Positions 39,301-50,000 of a stretch of 64,000 nt of DNA are shown here, piece by piece (the first letter of the stretch is position 1; each line of letters begins with the position of its first letter). Below the pieces are notes generated by a model. It was not told the DNA's origin. It worked only from the letters and a program-made list of their open reading frames with translations, and made no database searches. The translations under genes were made by a program, and so were the position numbers. The stretch is from an uncultured cyanobacterium (GTDB lineage Bacteria > Cyanobacteriota > Cyanobacteriia > Cyanobacteriales > FACHB-T130), in assembly GCA_936920195.1 (NCBI GenBank), contig CAKZHE010000099.1:38578-102577 (forward strand). The letters run 5' to 3'.

Positions 39301-40095
39301 ATGGATCTCCAACTATCAGATAAGGTGGCATTAATCAGCGGTTCAACGGCGGGAATTGGATTAGCGATCGCCACCACACTTGCCCAAGAAGGCGCAACTG
39401 TGATTGTCAATGGCAGAACGTCAGAGCGCGTCAACCATGCCTGCGATCGCATTCGCCAAAGTGTCCCTGATGCCAAACTTCAGGGAATTGCTGCCGATTT
39501 AGGAACGCTAGCGGGAGTGGAATTGTTGCTTCAACAAGTACCATTTGTCAACATTCTGGTTAATAACTTAGGAATTTATGGCTCCAAAGCCTTTGAAGAT
39601 ATCTCCGATGAGGACTGGATGAATATTTGGGAAATCAACGTGATTAGCGGTGTACGGCTCTCCCGCCATTACTTACCGCTAATGCTCAAGCAAAATTGGG
39701 GACGAATTATTTTCATCTCTAGTGAATCGGCCTTGAATATTCCTGCCGAAATGATTCACTATGGTGTTACTAAGACAGCCCAAATAGCCTTGAGTCGCGG
39801 TTTAGCTGAAACAACTGCTGGTAGTCATGTCACGGTGAATGCCGTATTACCAGGACCAACCCGTTCTGAAGGCGTAGAAATTTTTATTGAGGGACTGGCT
39901 AAGGATCAAAATATTCCCCTCGCACAAGTTGAGCAAGAATTTTTTACCAAGACTCGTCCATCTTCACTGATTCAGCGATTTGCTTCCACATCTGAAGTTG
40001 CGGCATTAGTGGCATTTGTGGCTAGTCCCTTAGCCTCGGCAATTAATGGTGCTGCCTTGCGAGTCGAAGGTGGATTGGTGCGATCAATTATTTAA
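39301..40095 (+). CDS. Short-chain dehydrogenase/reductase
   Basis: 264 residues from the ATG at 39301. Rossmann motif ALISGSTAGIGLAIATTLA (18-36 region), NNLGIYG, catalytic Ser in FISSES, Tyr/Lys in HYGVTK. Uses NAD(P). Substrate unknown. The first codons were duplicated into the gene at 32966. Confidence 0.92.
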   Translation: MDLQLSDKVALISGSTAGIGLAIATTLAQEGATVIVNGRTSERVNHACDRIRQSVPDAKLQGIAADLGTLAGVELLLQQVPFVNILVNNLGIYGSKAFEDISDEDWMNIWEINVISGVRLSRHYLPLMLKQNWGRIIFISSESALNIPAEMIHYGVTKTAQIALSRGLAETTAGSHVTVNAVLPGPTRSEGVEIFIEGLAKDQNIPLAQVEQEFFTKTRPSSLIQRFASTSEVAALVAFVASPLASAINGAALRVEGGLVRSII

Positions 40096-40111
40096 ATTTA
40101 CTCGTTAAATT

Positions 40112-40223
40112 TACTCGTTCCCAGGCTCTGCCTGGGAATGCCTACTGAGAGGCTCTGCCTCGAATGATAACGAAGCGAGGCAGAGCCTCTCGATATCGGT
40201 TCCCAGGCAGAGCCTAGGAACCA
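40112..40223. repeat. 112-bp palindromic repeat (copy at 46490-46602)
   Basis: Inverted arms GTTCCCAGGCTCTGCC / GGCAGAGCC.AGGAAC around inner GAGAGGCTCTGCCTCG / CGAGGCAGAGCCTCTCG. Nearly identical to the second copy. A non-coding dispersed element. Confidence 0.9.
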
Positions 40224-40237
40224 GTTCAAATTTTGAA

Positions 40238-40999
40238 TTGGAGCGAAGCAACTTGACTAAACAACTTTCCCTTAATGCACTTTGGGAGTCAGCAACATCC
40301 CAGGAACGGGTATTCTGCCCAGATGAATTTGCTCATCTTCCCGAAGCCGCCAGACGATATCTAAAACGCGCGATCGCCCCCCAAACTAAGATAGCATCAG
40401 CAGTCCGATTGCAGATGCACGGCGAAATCAAATTAAAGAATTGGATTCCCTTCCAAGCAGAGCAAGTAATTTGTTGGGAGCATGGATTTATTTGGAGTGC
40501 TACGGCATGGATGAACGGTTTACCTATTGTGGGATCGGATCGTGCCATAGATGGCGTTGGTGCGATGCAATGGAAGCTTTTAGGATTGTTTCCAGTTATG
40601 ACAGCAAGTGGTTCTGATATTACGCGATCTGCTATTGGTCGTCTTCAGACAGAATCTATCTGCTTGCCATCTGTATTTTGCAGTCAGGAGGTGTCATGGA
40701 CAAGCCTGAATACATCGCACTTGCATTCCAGTTTCGTCGTCCAAGGGGAGAGAGCAGAGCTTGATTTTACCCTCGATTCCAAGGGTCAAATTAAGACCTT
40801 TAAACTTCCGCGCTGGGGCAATCCAGAAGGTCCTGAGTTTCATTTTGTAGACTTCGGTGGAATTGTCGAGGAAGAGGGAACATTCGGCGGCTACACCATT
40901 CCCACTCGTCTGCGGATTGGATGGCATTTCGGCACTGAGAGGTTTGAATCGGAAGGCGAGTTTTTCCGCGCCACCATCGATGATGCCATCTATCGTTAA
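40238..40999 (+). CDS. DUF6544-like protein
   Basis: 253 residues. No ATG near; TTG at 40238 or 40253 are the plausible starts, the first coming from a dispersed repeat tail. Motifs: PEAARRYLKRAIAP, WIPFQAEQVICWEHGFIWSATAWMNGLPIVGSD, then FGGYTIPTRLRIGWHFGTERFESEGEFFRATID. This matches a beta-rich family of unknown function. Soluble. Confidence 0.65.
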   Translation: MERSNLTKQLSLNALWESATSQERVFCPDEFAHLPEAARRYLKRAIAPQTKIASAVRLQMHGEIKLKNWIPFQAEQVICWEHGFIWSATAWMNGLPIVGSDRAIDGVGAMQWKLLGLFPVMTASGSDITRSAIGRLQTESICLPSVFCSQEVSWTSLNTSHLHSSFVVQGERAELDFTLDSKGQIKTFKLPRWGNPEGPEFHFVDFGGIVEEEGTFGGYTIPTRLRIGWHFGTERFESEGEFFRATIDDAIYR

Positions 41000-41016
41000 A
41001 AATTAGGTAGAAAATA

Positions 41017-43584
41017 ATGAATATACAATCTACATTTTGGAGCCTACCTACAGGTCAACTGCTTCAACAGATGCACTCTACAACTGCAGGCTTAAGCCGT
41101 CAAGATGCGAAACAACGCCTGATCGAGTACGGCGCAAACAGCCTCAAAAAAACACACAAGTCGAGCGGATTAATGTTGTTGCTCAATCAGTTCAAGAGTC
41201 CGATCATCTTGATTCTGATTTTTGCAGCAGTGCTATCAATTTTTCTCAAAGATGCCGCCGATGCTATCCTCATTTTGACAATCGTCCTGATCAGTGGCCT
41301 ATTAGGATTTTGGCAAGAACAAGGAGCCTCAAATGCTGTGGAAAAATTATTGGCCTTAGTCCAAGTTAAAGCCACTGTTCTCAGAAATGGTGAATCTCAA
41401 GAAATCCCCAATCAAGAAGTAGTTCCTGGCGACATTGTGGTGCTTTGTGCAGGTAAAAATATTCCGGGTGACTGTCTATTTTTAGAGTCAAAAGAGCTAT
41501 CCGTAGATGAAGCTGCACTGACAGGAGAAACCTATCCAGTAGACAAAATCAGTGGCGTATTGCCTGCCGAAACTGAACTTAGTCAACGCACCAACTCCCT
41601 TTATATGGGGACAAATGTGATTAGTGGGACGGGGAAAGCTGTAGTTGTTTTTACTGGAAAAGAAACCGAATTCGGCAAAGTATCGGAACGACTAAAACTG
41701 AGATCTCCCGAAACAGAATTTGAAAGGGGACTGAGCAAATTTGGCTACTTTCTGATGGAAGTAACGCTAATTTTGGTAGTCTTAATTTTTCTTGCCAACG
41801 TCTATCTCCATCGTCCAGTGCTGGAATCGTTTCTATTTTCTCTCGCCTTAGCAGTTGGTTTAACTCCCCAATTATTACCTGCCATTGTTAGTGTTAACCT
41901 GGCTCGTGGCGCGAAGAAAATGGCGAAAAAACAGGTGATTGTGAAGCGATTACCCGCAATCGAAAATTTTGGTAGTATGAATGTGTTTTGTACTGATAAG
42001 ACGGGTACGCTGACGGAAGGAGAGGTAAAAATTCACTCTGCGGTTGATGGATTGGGAAAAGAAAGCGATAAGGTTCTACTTTATATCTATTTAAATGCCG
42101 CATCTGCGTCTGGTTATGTAAATGCCATTGATGCCGCCATTCGCGAATACAAAAAATTCGATATTTCTGGTTATGACAAACTAGATGAACTGCCCTATGA
42201 CTTTAATCGCAAACGTCTAAGCATTCTGTTTAAAAAAGCGAAAAATACGGTCTTGAAATCTCCCCAAGTAGAGGAATCTTTCAAGACGGATAGTACCCAT
42301 CTGATTATTACTAAAGGTGCGCTGAAAAATATTCTGGATATTTGCTCAACTGTTGAGACTGCTGAAGGAAAAATAATTGATATTGCAGATCAGCAAGAAA
42401 AACTCCATCAACAAGCGGTTGATTTGGGGAGTAAAGGATTTAGAGTTTTGGGTGTCGCCTATCGCGATTTTGATCGAGATACTTTGAGCAAAGATGATGA
42501 AACAAAAATGATATTTCTGGGCTACCTTGCTCTCTTCGATCCCCCAAAAGTGGGCATTGCTGACACGCTCAAAGAGTTGGAAATGTTGGGAATTACTCCC
42601 AAGATGATTACTGGAGACAGCAAGGCAGTTGCTATTAGTATTATTCAGCAGGTAGGACTGCCTGAACCTAAAACTTTGACTGGCTCGGAACTAGATAAAC
42701 TGAGTGATGAAGCTTTGATCCATCGAGTGCAATATACAAATGTTTTTGCTGAGGTAGAACCGAACCAAAAAGAACGCATTATTATCGCTCTTAAAAAAGC
42801 GGGAAATGTGGTGGGATATCTGGGAGATGGGATTAACGATGCTTCTGCGCTTCATGCTGCCGATGTTGGCATCTCAGTCGAAAGTGCAGTGGATGTCGCC
42901 AAGGAAGCCGCTGATATCGTGTTAATGGCAAAGGATTTGAATGTTCTTGTCGCAGGTGTCAAGGAAGGACGGGTGACATTTGCGAATACTTTAAAATATG
43001 TATTTATGGCAACTAGCGCCAATTTTGGTAATATGTTTAGCATGGCAGGAATTTCTTTGTTTCTGCCATTTTTGCCTCTGCTGCCCAGTCAAATTTTGCT
43101 GACGAACCTATTAACTGATTTCCCAGAATTAACAATCGCTACAGATCGGGTAGACAAGGAGTTAGTTAGCAAACCGCGCCGAATGGATATCAAGTTTATC
43201 CGCAATTTTATGATCGTGTTTGGTTTGCTCAGTTCAATCTTTGATTACCTCACATTTGGAGCGCTTTTATTGCTGCTACACGCTCAACCAGAACAGTTTA
43301 GAACGGGTTGGTTTTTGGAATCTGTCATCTCTGCTTCCCTGGTTGTTCTCGTCGTGCGTACCCGCCAATCAATTTTCCGTAGTAAGCCAGGAAAATACTT
43401 GTTCATGGCAACTCTGGCAACAATTGGAGTGACAATTATCATTCCCTGGACACCTTTGGGAACTCTGCTCGGATTTCAACCATTGCCGTTGAATTTTATG
43501 CTAGTCCTGGGGGCAATCGTTGTGTTATATGTGACTGCTGCGGAGAACGTGAAAAGAGTATTTTACAATCAGGTAAAATTTTAG
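41017..43584 (+). CDS. mgtA: P-type ATPase, MgtA-like magnesium importer
   Basis: 855 residues. Actuator with LTGETYPV, phosphorylation site DKTGTLT (D327), hinge VGYLGDGINDASALHAADVGISVESAVDVAKEAADIVLM. Ten membrane helices in the usual places. Closest to the type IIIB magnesium-transport branch. No regulatory leader is evident in the 17-bp gap upstream, so it may be co-transcribed with the DUF6544-like gene. Confidence 0.88.
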   Translation: MNIQSTFWSLPTGQLLQQMHSTTAGLSRQDAKQRLIEYGANSLKKTHKSSGLMLLLNQFKSPIILILIFAAVLSIFLKDAADAILILTIVLISGLLGFWQEQGASNAVEKLLALVQVKATVLRNGESQEIPNQEVVPGDIVVLCAGKNIPGDCLFLESKELSVDEAALTGETYPVDKISGVLPAETELSQRTNSLYMGTNVISGTGKAVVVFTGKETEFGKVSERLKLRSPETEFERGLSKFGYFLMEVTLILVVLIFLANVYLHRPVLESFLFSLALAVGLTPQLLPAIVSVNLARGAKKMAKKQVIVKRLPAIENFGSMNVFCTDKTGTLTEGEVKIHSAVDGLGKESDKVLLYIYLNAASASGYVNAIDAAIREYKKFDISGYDKLDELPYDFNRKRLSILFKKAKNTVLKSPQVEESFKTDSTHLIITKGALKNILDICSTVETAEGKIIDIADQQEKLHQQAVDLGSKGFRVLGVAYRDFDRDTLSKDDETKMIFLGYLALFDPPKVGIADTLKELEMLGITPKMITGDSKAVAISIIQQVGLPEPKTLTGSELDKLSDEALIHRVQYTNVFAEVEPNQKERIIIALKKAGNVVGYLGDGINDASALHAADVGISVESAVDVAKEAADIVLMAKDLNVLVAGVKEGRVTFANTLKYVFMATSANFGNMFSMAGISLFLPFLPLLPSQILLTNLLTDFPELTIATDRVDKELVSKPRRMDIKFIRNFMIVFGLLSSIFDYLTFGALLLLLHAQPEQFRTGWFLESVISASLVVLVVRTRQSIFRSKPGKYLFMATLATIGVTIIIPWTPLGTLLGFQPLPLNFMLVLGAIVVLYVTAAENVKRVFYNQVKF

Positions 43585-46385
43585 ACAGAAGCGACTAACT
43601 TTCTAGTTTCCTTAGTCACTTGACTTTGGGAAACTGGGATTTCAATCCAAAATTCTGTCCCCTTGCCAGGAACTGAATGGCATTTGAGCGTTCCTCGGTG
43701 CTTTTCAACTACAATTTGATAGCTAATTGATAGTCCCAATCCCGTACCTTTACCTACGGGTTTAGTAGTGAAGAAAGGATCGAATAACCGCTTTCGTACC
43801 TCTTCAGTCATACCGGGACCATTATCCGCAATTATTACTCTTACAAAGTCGCGAAGCTCTGCGATCGCGCTAGCGCGATCGCCTAACATAGTCCGAATCG
43901 TAATTTGACTAGGATTCCGCTTGGCTGCCTCTACACCCCGCTGGCTATTGTACTCATCTAAAGCATCCAAAGCGTTAGCAATAATATTCATAAATACTTG
44001 GTTTATTTGTCCGGCATAGCACTCAATTAGCGGTAAATCCCCATAATCTTTGACCACGGCAATACTGATACAGCCGCCTTTGCCTTTCAAGCGATTTTGT
44101 AAAATCAATAGAGTGCTATCAATCCCTTCGTGCAGATTGACTGGTTTCATTTCCGATTCATCCAATCGCGAAAAATTCCGCAAAGATAAAACAATTTCTC
44201 GGATGCGATCTGTACCCAGTTGCATCGAAGCTAGCATTTTGGGTAAGTCTTGGATCACGAAATCTAATTCAATAGTATTGATTTCTTCGGCGATTTCTTT
44301 AGCTGGGTGGGGATAATATTCTTGGTAGAGATGAATTAAATTTAGTAAATCGCGAATGTATTGATTGGCATAAATTAAGTTGCCGTGAATGAAGTTAATC
44401 GGATTATTGATTTCGTGGGCTACCCCAGCTACCATTTGCCCCAAACTCGACATTTTCTCCGTTTGAATCAGTTGAAATTGGGTTTGCTGCAATTCGTGGA
44501 GAGCTTTTTCTAATTTCTGCGCTTGCTGTCTAAATCTAGCTTCCGATTGCCTTAAGGCTTCTTCTTCTTTCCGTTCAGTAATGTCAAAAATTGCCCCATC
44601 TAACCAGCGAACTTTCCCATTTTCATCAAATATGACCTGCCCTTTATCGGAAACCCATCGCAGACTGTTATTTCCCTGTCGCTGAATGCGATATTCAATA
44701 ATATAGGGATGACGATCTTTGATGCCTTTTTGAATGGCTTTTTCGACAATTGGCAAATCTTCGGGATAGACTAAACTGGTAAAAGAGCGCACTTGGTTGT
44801 CAATAAAGTCAGCGGCTGGATAACCAGTAATTTCTGCTACTGCATCGCTGATAAACTCCATTTGCCATTGGTTCGACTGATATTGATAGCGATAAACTGC
44901 TCCAGGAATATTGGCAACTAAGGATCTAAATCTTTCTTCACTTTGTCGCAATGCGTCTTCTGAGAGCTTGCGATTGGTAATGTCTTTAACTGTGCCTTCA
45001 TAGCAGATTAGTTCGCCATTGATATCGCGAACAGCCCGGGCATTTTCAGAAATCCAAATCACAGTGCGATCGCATCGATATACCTGGGATTCAAACTCTG
45101 TTACTACCTCTTTTCCCTGCATCAGCGCCAAAAAGTCCTCCCGCCGATTAGGATTGAGATAAACTTGTTTGCCAATATTTGTAATATCAGCGATCAATTC
45201 TTCTGGGGAATCATAACCATAAATATTTGCCAGAGCTGGATTAGCATTAATATATTTTCCGTCTGGAGTCGATTGAAAAAGTCCATCGGGGGCATTTTCC
45301 ACAATACTGCGATATTTTTCTTCCGCTTGTCGCAGAGCCGCTTCGGTTTGCTGGCGCTTCGTGAGGTTGCGTTCAAAAGCTATGAATACATAGATCGAAA
45401 TTAAAATTACCAGGATGGAAAAGATTTCAACTAAATGTTTTTTACTGGCAAACTTATCAATGCGGACTTGCAGCAGTTTATCTAGTTCGTCTACGATGGC
45501 ATTCCACAGTCGAAAATTTGTCTGGAGAATGTCATCGGCTAGTATTTGGTAATCGGCTCTTTTGAAGTCAATTATTTTGGCATTAATAATTTTTTGGTTA
45601 ATAAAATTCAAAAATGTTGTTCCGGCTGAGACATAATTTTCTAAATCCTGATTGAGATCGAGTTTTAGATTGCGGTTAGTATTATTGGCAAAAGATACTT
45701 TTACTCCTTTGCTGACATCGTTAATACTGGCTTGCAATAATCCCGTCAATACAATTAATTTGCCTTTTTCTTCAGGCGTTAAGGTTTGTTTATTCGCTAG
45801 TTCTTGACTTAAAAAGATGATTTGAGCGATCAGATCTTGACTGTCGGGAAGTTGCAGTAAAGAAGAGTCCATTAAATAATAACTGTCTAAGTCCGGATCG
45901 AGGATCAGGTTGGAGCGATCGCCTACATGGGAAATCAGTCCTCTTAATTCCCCAATCAATCGTTTTTCCATCTCAACAATATTATCATTCTGGCTGGTTG
46001 CCACTGATATTTCTTTGACTTGCTGCCAATTTTGCTGGAATTCTTCTAATTTAATTGTAGTTGATAATGCTTTCCCTAGTTGGCTATCAATATCTTTCAG
46101 TTCTTCAAAAATGCTATCGATCTTGGATTGATTATTTGCCAGTTCTTTTTGGTCTAAATTAGAATGTTGATAATTCAACAACTGGTGTTGAGGAAGATAT
46201 TCTAAAAGTTGGTCTAGCGGGCGCAGATAAATATTTCCCCTGATTTCTTGTTGAGCAAAAGCAATCCGGGAATCAATTTCTAAAATTAACTGGTAAACCA
46301 CCCCAGTAAAGGGCAAAATGAAAATCAGCAGCAATCCCACTAAGAAAATTTTTTTAATGATTTGCTTGGAGATAGTTTCGTTCAT
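43581..46385 (-). CDS. PAS-containing sensor histidine kinase
   Basis: 934 residues from the ATG at 46385. Membrane helix near 12-32, an extracytoplasmic four-helix region, a second helix near 325-345, two PAS domains with PAC tails, a coiled-coil linker, then an H box with H657 in VAHEINNPINF and the G boxes (VIIADNGPGMTEEVRKR, KGTGLGLSISYQIV). It lacks a receiver; autophosphorylates and passes the signal on to an unlinked regulator. Its end overlaps the mgtA end by 4 bp on the opposite strand. Confidence 0.85.
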   Translation of the reverse strand: MNETISKQIIKKIFLVGLLLIFILPFTGVVYQLILEIDSRIAFAQQEIRGNIYLRPLDQLLEYLPQHQLLNYQHSNLDQKELANNQSKIDSIFEELKDIDSQLGKALSTTIKLEEFQQNWQQVKEISVATSQNDNIVEMEKRLIGELRGLISHVGDRSNLILDPDLDSYYLMDSSLLQLPDSQDLIAQIIFLSQELANKQTLTPEEKGKLIVLTGLLQASINDVSKGVKVSFANNTNRNLKLDLNQDLENYVSAGTTFLNFINQKIINAKIIDFKRADYQILADDILQTNFRLWNAIVDELDKLLQVRIDKFASKKHLVEIFSILVILISIYVFIAFERNLTKRQQTEAALRQAEEKYRSIVENAPDGLFQSTPDGKYINANPALANIYGYDSPEELIADITNIGKQVYLNPNRREDFLALMQGKEVVTEFESQVYRCDRTVIWISENARAVRDINGELICYEGTVKDITNRKLSEDALRQSEERFRSLVANIPGAVYRYQYQSNQWQMEFISDAVAEITGYPAADFIDNQVRSFTSLVYPEDLPIVEKAIQKGIKDRHPYIIEYRIQRQGNNSLRWVSDKGQVIFDENGKVRWLDGAIFDITERKEEEALRQSEARFRQQAQKLEKALHELQQTQFQLIQTEKMSSLGQMVAGVAHEINNPINFIHGNLIYANQYIRDLLNLIHLYQEYYPHPAKEIAEEINTIELDFVIQDLPKMLASMQLGTDRIREIVLSLRNFSRLDESEMKPVNLHEGIDSTLLILQNRLKGKGGCISIAVVKDYGDLPLIECYAGQINQVFMNIIANALDALDEYNSQRGVEAAKRNPSQITIRTMLGDRASAIAELRDFVRVIIADNGPGMTEEVRKRLFDPFFTTKPVGKGTGLGLSISYQIVVEKHRGTLKCHSVPGKGTEFWIEIPVSQSQVTKETRKLVASV

Positions 46386-46428
46386 AGGAGAGTGGGGAAT
46401 CTCTAAGTTGATTTGTGGGGGGGTGAAG

Positions 46429-46670
46429 CCTAGGCTGTTGACTTTGTGCCTTTTTATGGGGTTTCTGTTCATACAGTTTCTGATCTGTTTACTCGTTCCC
46501 AGGCTCTGCCTGGGAATGCCCATTTAGAGGCTCTGCCTCGTATGAGCGCCAAGCGAGGCAGAGCCTCTCGATATCGGTTCCCAGGCAGAGCCTTGGAACC
46601 AGCTAGGAGATTTCAGACACAGTTATTGCATGAAGAAATGCTGAAAAACTCTCAGAGTCAACAGCCTAGG
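46429..46670. mobile_element. MITE copy 1 with 15-bp TIRs and TGAAG target duplication
   Basis: TIRs CCTAGGCTGTTGACT (46429-46443) and its complement (46656-46670), flanked by TGAAG at both sides (46424-46428, 46671-46675). A 113-bp palindrome is nested inside. The region 46671-47030 after it shows no gene. Confidence 0.85.
46490..46602. repeat. Palindromic repeat nested in MITE copy 1
   Basis: Second copy of the 40112-40223 palindrome. MITE copy 2 carries a different hairpin at the same internal place. Confidence 0.85.
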
Positions 46671-47030
46671 TGAAGCCCCCTTTTTTCTACAATGAAAAAT
46701 TAAGTCTTCAAACCAAGAACTTTGGGGTAGCCTCTGATACGGATCGCTACTCCCAGTTTTCAATCCTCTCATGCCCTCCCCAGGGGAATTGCCAAATTAG
46801 ATACAATATCTTTAGAATTAGTTTAAAGTTTTGAACAAGAATGCCAGCGATCGCAGGTTAGTTGCTAATTTTTTCACTTTCTGAACATTCATTACAGTTT
46901 ATGAATTTTTATCTAGCTAGCCAATAAAAAAACTGGACAAAAGGTTGATGGTGGGGGAGAGAAAAATATGAATAATTAATTTGAGGCCAACTATTGGTTA
47001 TTTCTTATCCATTCTTGCCCTTAACTGATA

Positions 47031-50000
47031 ATGTCATCTGAATTAGAACGCTTAATCAAAATTGAAGCGCTTGTCAGTGCTTCCCATCCGGCACTCTTGC
47101 AAGGGTTGGATGTTTGGCTAAACTTAGGTTTAATTTCCGACACCCAAGTTAAACATTGGTGTCGTCAAAATCTGTCTTGCCCCCTACCCTTACCCAAGAT
47201 AGCACCAGCCAGAGAAACGAGAGTACCAGTGGCAGCAACCAGACAACGAGTTGCTCCTCAGAAAGATTTTATCGATGATTTTATCCCAGAAGTTGTTCCC
47301 CTCAAACCTCGCCGCCCGCCTAGCATAGTTGCTCAGATGTGGCAGTCGCTGTTGGCAGAACTGAGCGTGCGCTGGCTGCTATTTTTAGGGATATTTCTGG
47401 TAGTCATGTCTTCCGGGGTACTAGCAGCCAGTCAATGGGAAAGATTTCCTGCCGTGGGGCAGTACGGAATTTTGCTCGCTTATACGGTAATTTTTTGGTT
47501 AACCGGAGTTTGGGCGCATCGACAGGCGAATTTGCAACTAACTGCCCAAACCTTGCAAATTGTGACTTTGCTACTCGTGCCAGTGAATTTCTGGGCGATG
47601 GATAGTTTTAAATTGCGAGAATATCCGGTGGAGTGGTTGGTAATAGCGATCGCCTCCACTATTTTAACCGCAGTTGCTGCCCGCATCTTCCCCAGTCTCT
47701 CCTTAGTTCCATCCCTGCAAATCCGGCGCTGGCAATCTTTCCCCTTCTATCAATTTATCGGCTTAAGTTATTTACAACTGCTTTGGAGTTTGTCCGGATT
47801 TCCCCTGTTAGTAGTTTATTTGGGGATGGTAACTACTACTGCCATCACTGTTTATCCCATTTTCCACCCCTCCCCAGACAGCATTGCCCCAACGGAGGGA
47901 GAAACTACCAAAGTTTCTTTGCTGTCGGCATCCTTGGTTTATCGCCTGGTTGCCATTTACATCCTGGCAATGTTGCTGTTGCGGGCAATTTTCGTGACTG
48001 GTGTAGCGATTCCGGAGCTAGGTTTAGCCATTGGTATCTGCGGCTGGTTGATAGCCCAAGTAGAAACCCCACCAACTACCCCCAATGATAAACCCAGATT
48101 TTCCTGGGAAAAACTCGGCGATAGCTTAATTTTCTGCGGTTGGTTAGTTGCAGTGGGAGTCGCCTTTCCCTGGCAAGCCACTATCGTCAGCGGCATTGGT
48201 TTATGGATATGGTATCAGCGGCTGTGGCGACGGGGCAGAAAAATCGATTTCACCATCCTGGTAATTCTAGGATGGCAGACAATTGGGTTAGTTTGGCGAT
48301 TAATTCCGGTGGATATTCGCACCTCAGCGGTGGGAATGGTGGCGGCTTCCCCTCTCATAAATGCCATCAATACCCCTTGGATGCTCTTAGGAGTTGTCCT
48401 TTTTCCCTACCTTATCGGGATTGTTTGGCTCACCGCTAGATTGTATCGTCACCAAAAACCCCATTTAGCCCTATATGGCGAAAAGTTAGCTTTGGGTTTT
48501 GGCATCATCTTGACTTCCGTCACCCTCAGCAACCGCAATTTATTTGCTTTAAATTTAATCCTTTCTACCACCCTGTTAGGAGTAACCCTCTTTCAACAGT
48601 CTCGACGAGCAGAATTGGCGGATACCCTCCCACCCCGCGTCTATTTAACTCACATCACCGGGTTAATGGCACTCAGCGCTACCATTTATGCCTGTTTTCC
48701 GCAATTCCACGCCGAAACTTGGACAATTATTCTTCTGGCAGTATTAGTCGCGGAGTGGGGATTAACTTTAATGCCCCAAAATTCCCCTTTATTTGTCTGC
48801 TGGCAAAATAGCGCTTGGCATCTTGGTTTAGGATTAGCTGCCCTCAGCTACTACATACTATATTTAGTTAACTTCCCCCACTACTATCCCCATGCTGGTT
48901 GGTGGGGATTAACTTGGATAGTTGTACCCCTTTCCCTCACCTTCATTGCTCGCCAAACATCTCCCCCCCGTCGTTTAACTAGCAGTTGGTTGAGTACCAT
49001 TGCGGTAATCGCGTTGCAATTACTCTTGATTTGGCAGTCAGAAGTCAGATTAATTGCTTTGGGTGCAGGAGTGCTGTTGATGCTAGCCAATTCTCGCTAT
49101 TGCCAGCACTTAGCCGCTGCCACCCTCACCATTGCTTTGGGCATTAGTTTCTACGGATTCTGTCTTTACGACAACCGAGTTTTCGGGTTGTCTAACTTAG
49201 AATCAGGTTGGTTTTTAGTCACTGCGATCGCCTCTACTATTTTATGGTTATTCCGGGGCTGGTTCATAACCAGAAATGGTACTTTAGCGGCACTTTATGC
49301 CCAAGCTGCGGATGGTTGGGCGGTACTGCTGGTGAGTTTAAACTTGCCCATACTAATAATTTACTCTCAGGCTGACACTTCACCCCAAAACCCCTTAGCA
49401 GTTGAATTCCTGATTACCAGCATTTTATTGATGGCAGCCACCGCCTATCGGGGTTGGCAATCTCCCCGCCAAAGGGAAAATATTTGGTTGAGTATTTTAG
49501 TTTTAGCGCTAGCGCAAATTCCCTTGCTGCCAATGCCGGGAGCGCGGGAAATTGGGTTGGGGGTGGCAACGGGATTGATGATGCTCCACACCCGTTATTT
49601 ACAGCAAATCAATGCAGCACGATTAACCATTGGAACTATTTTGGCATTGATGGCAGTTTTCCTTGGGGATGGCATCCCTGGTTTGCCAAAGTTATCAATT
49701 GGCAGTTGGTTAATTGTTATCCCCATCGTTACTTTAACTTTATGGTTGTTACGCCCTTGGTTAAAACGTCGTCAAACTAATCTTGCCAGCGTTTACTCCC
49801 AAGCCGCCGACGAATGGGCAATTAATCTTTCTCGGTTAGAACTGGTAATTTTAACCTTACATTCCTTCAGCGTTTACCGCGCCATTTCCCCCCCGGATGT
49901 CATCGTCTTAGCTGCCACTGCTCTGACAATCGTGGGTAGTGCCTATCGCAGTTGGCAGCAACCGGATAATTGGGCGTTTTACCGCTTTGGTTGGGGAATA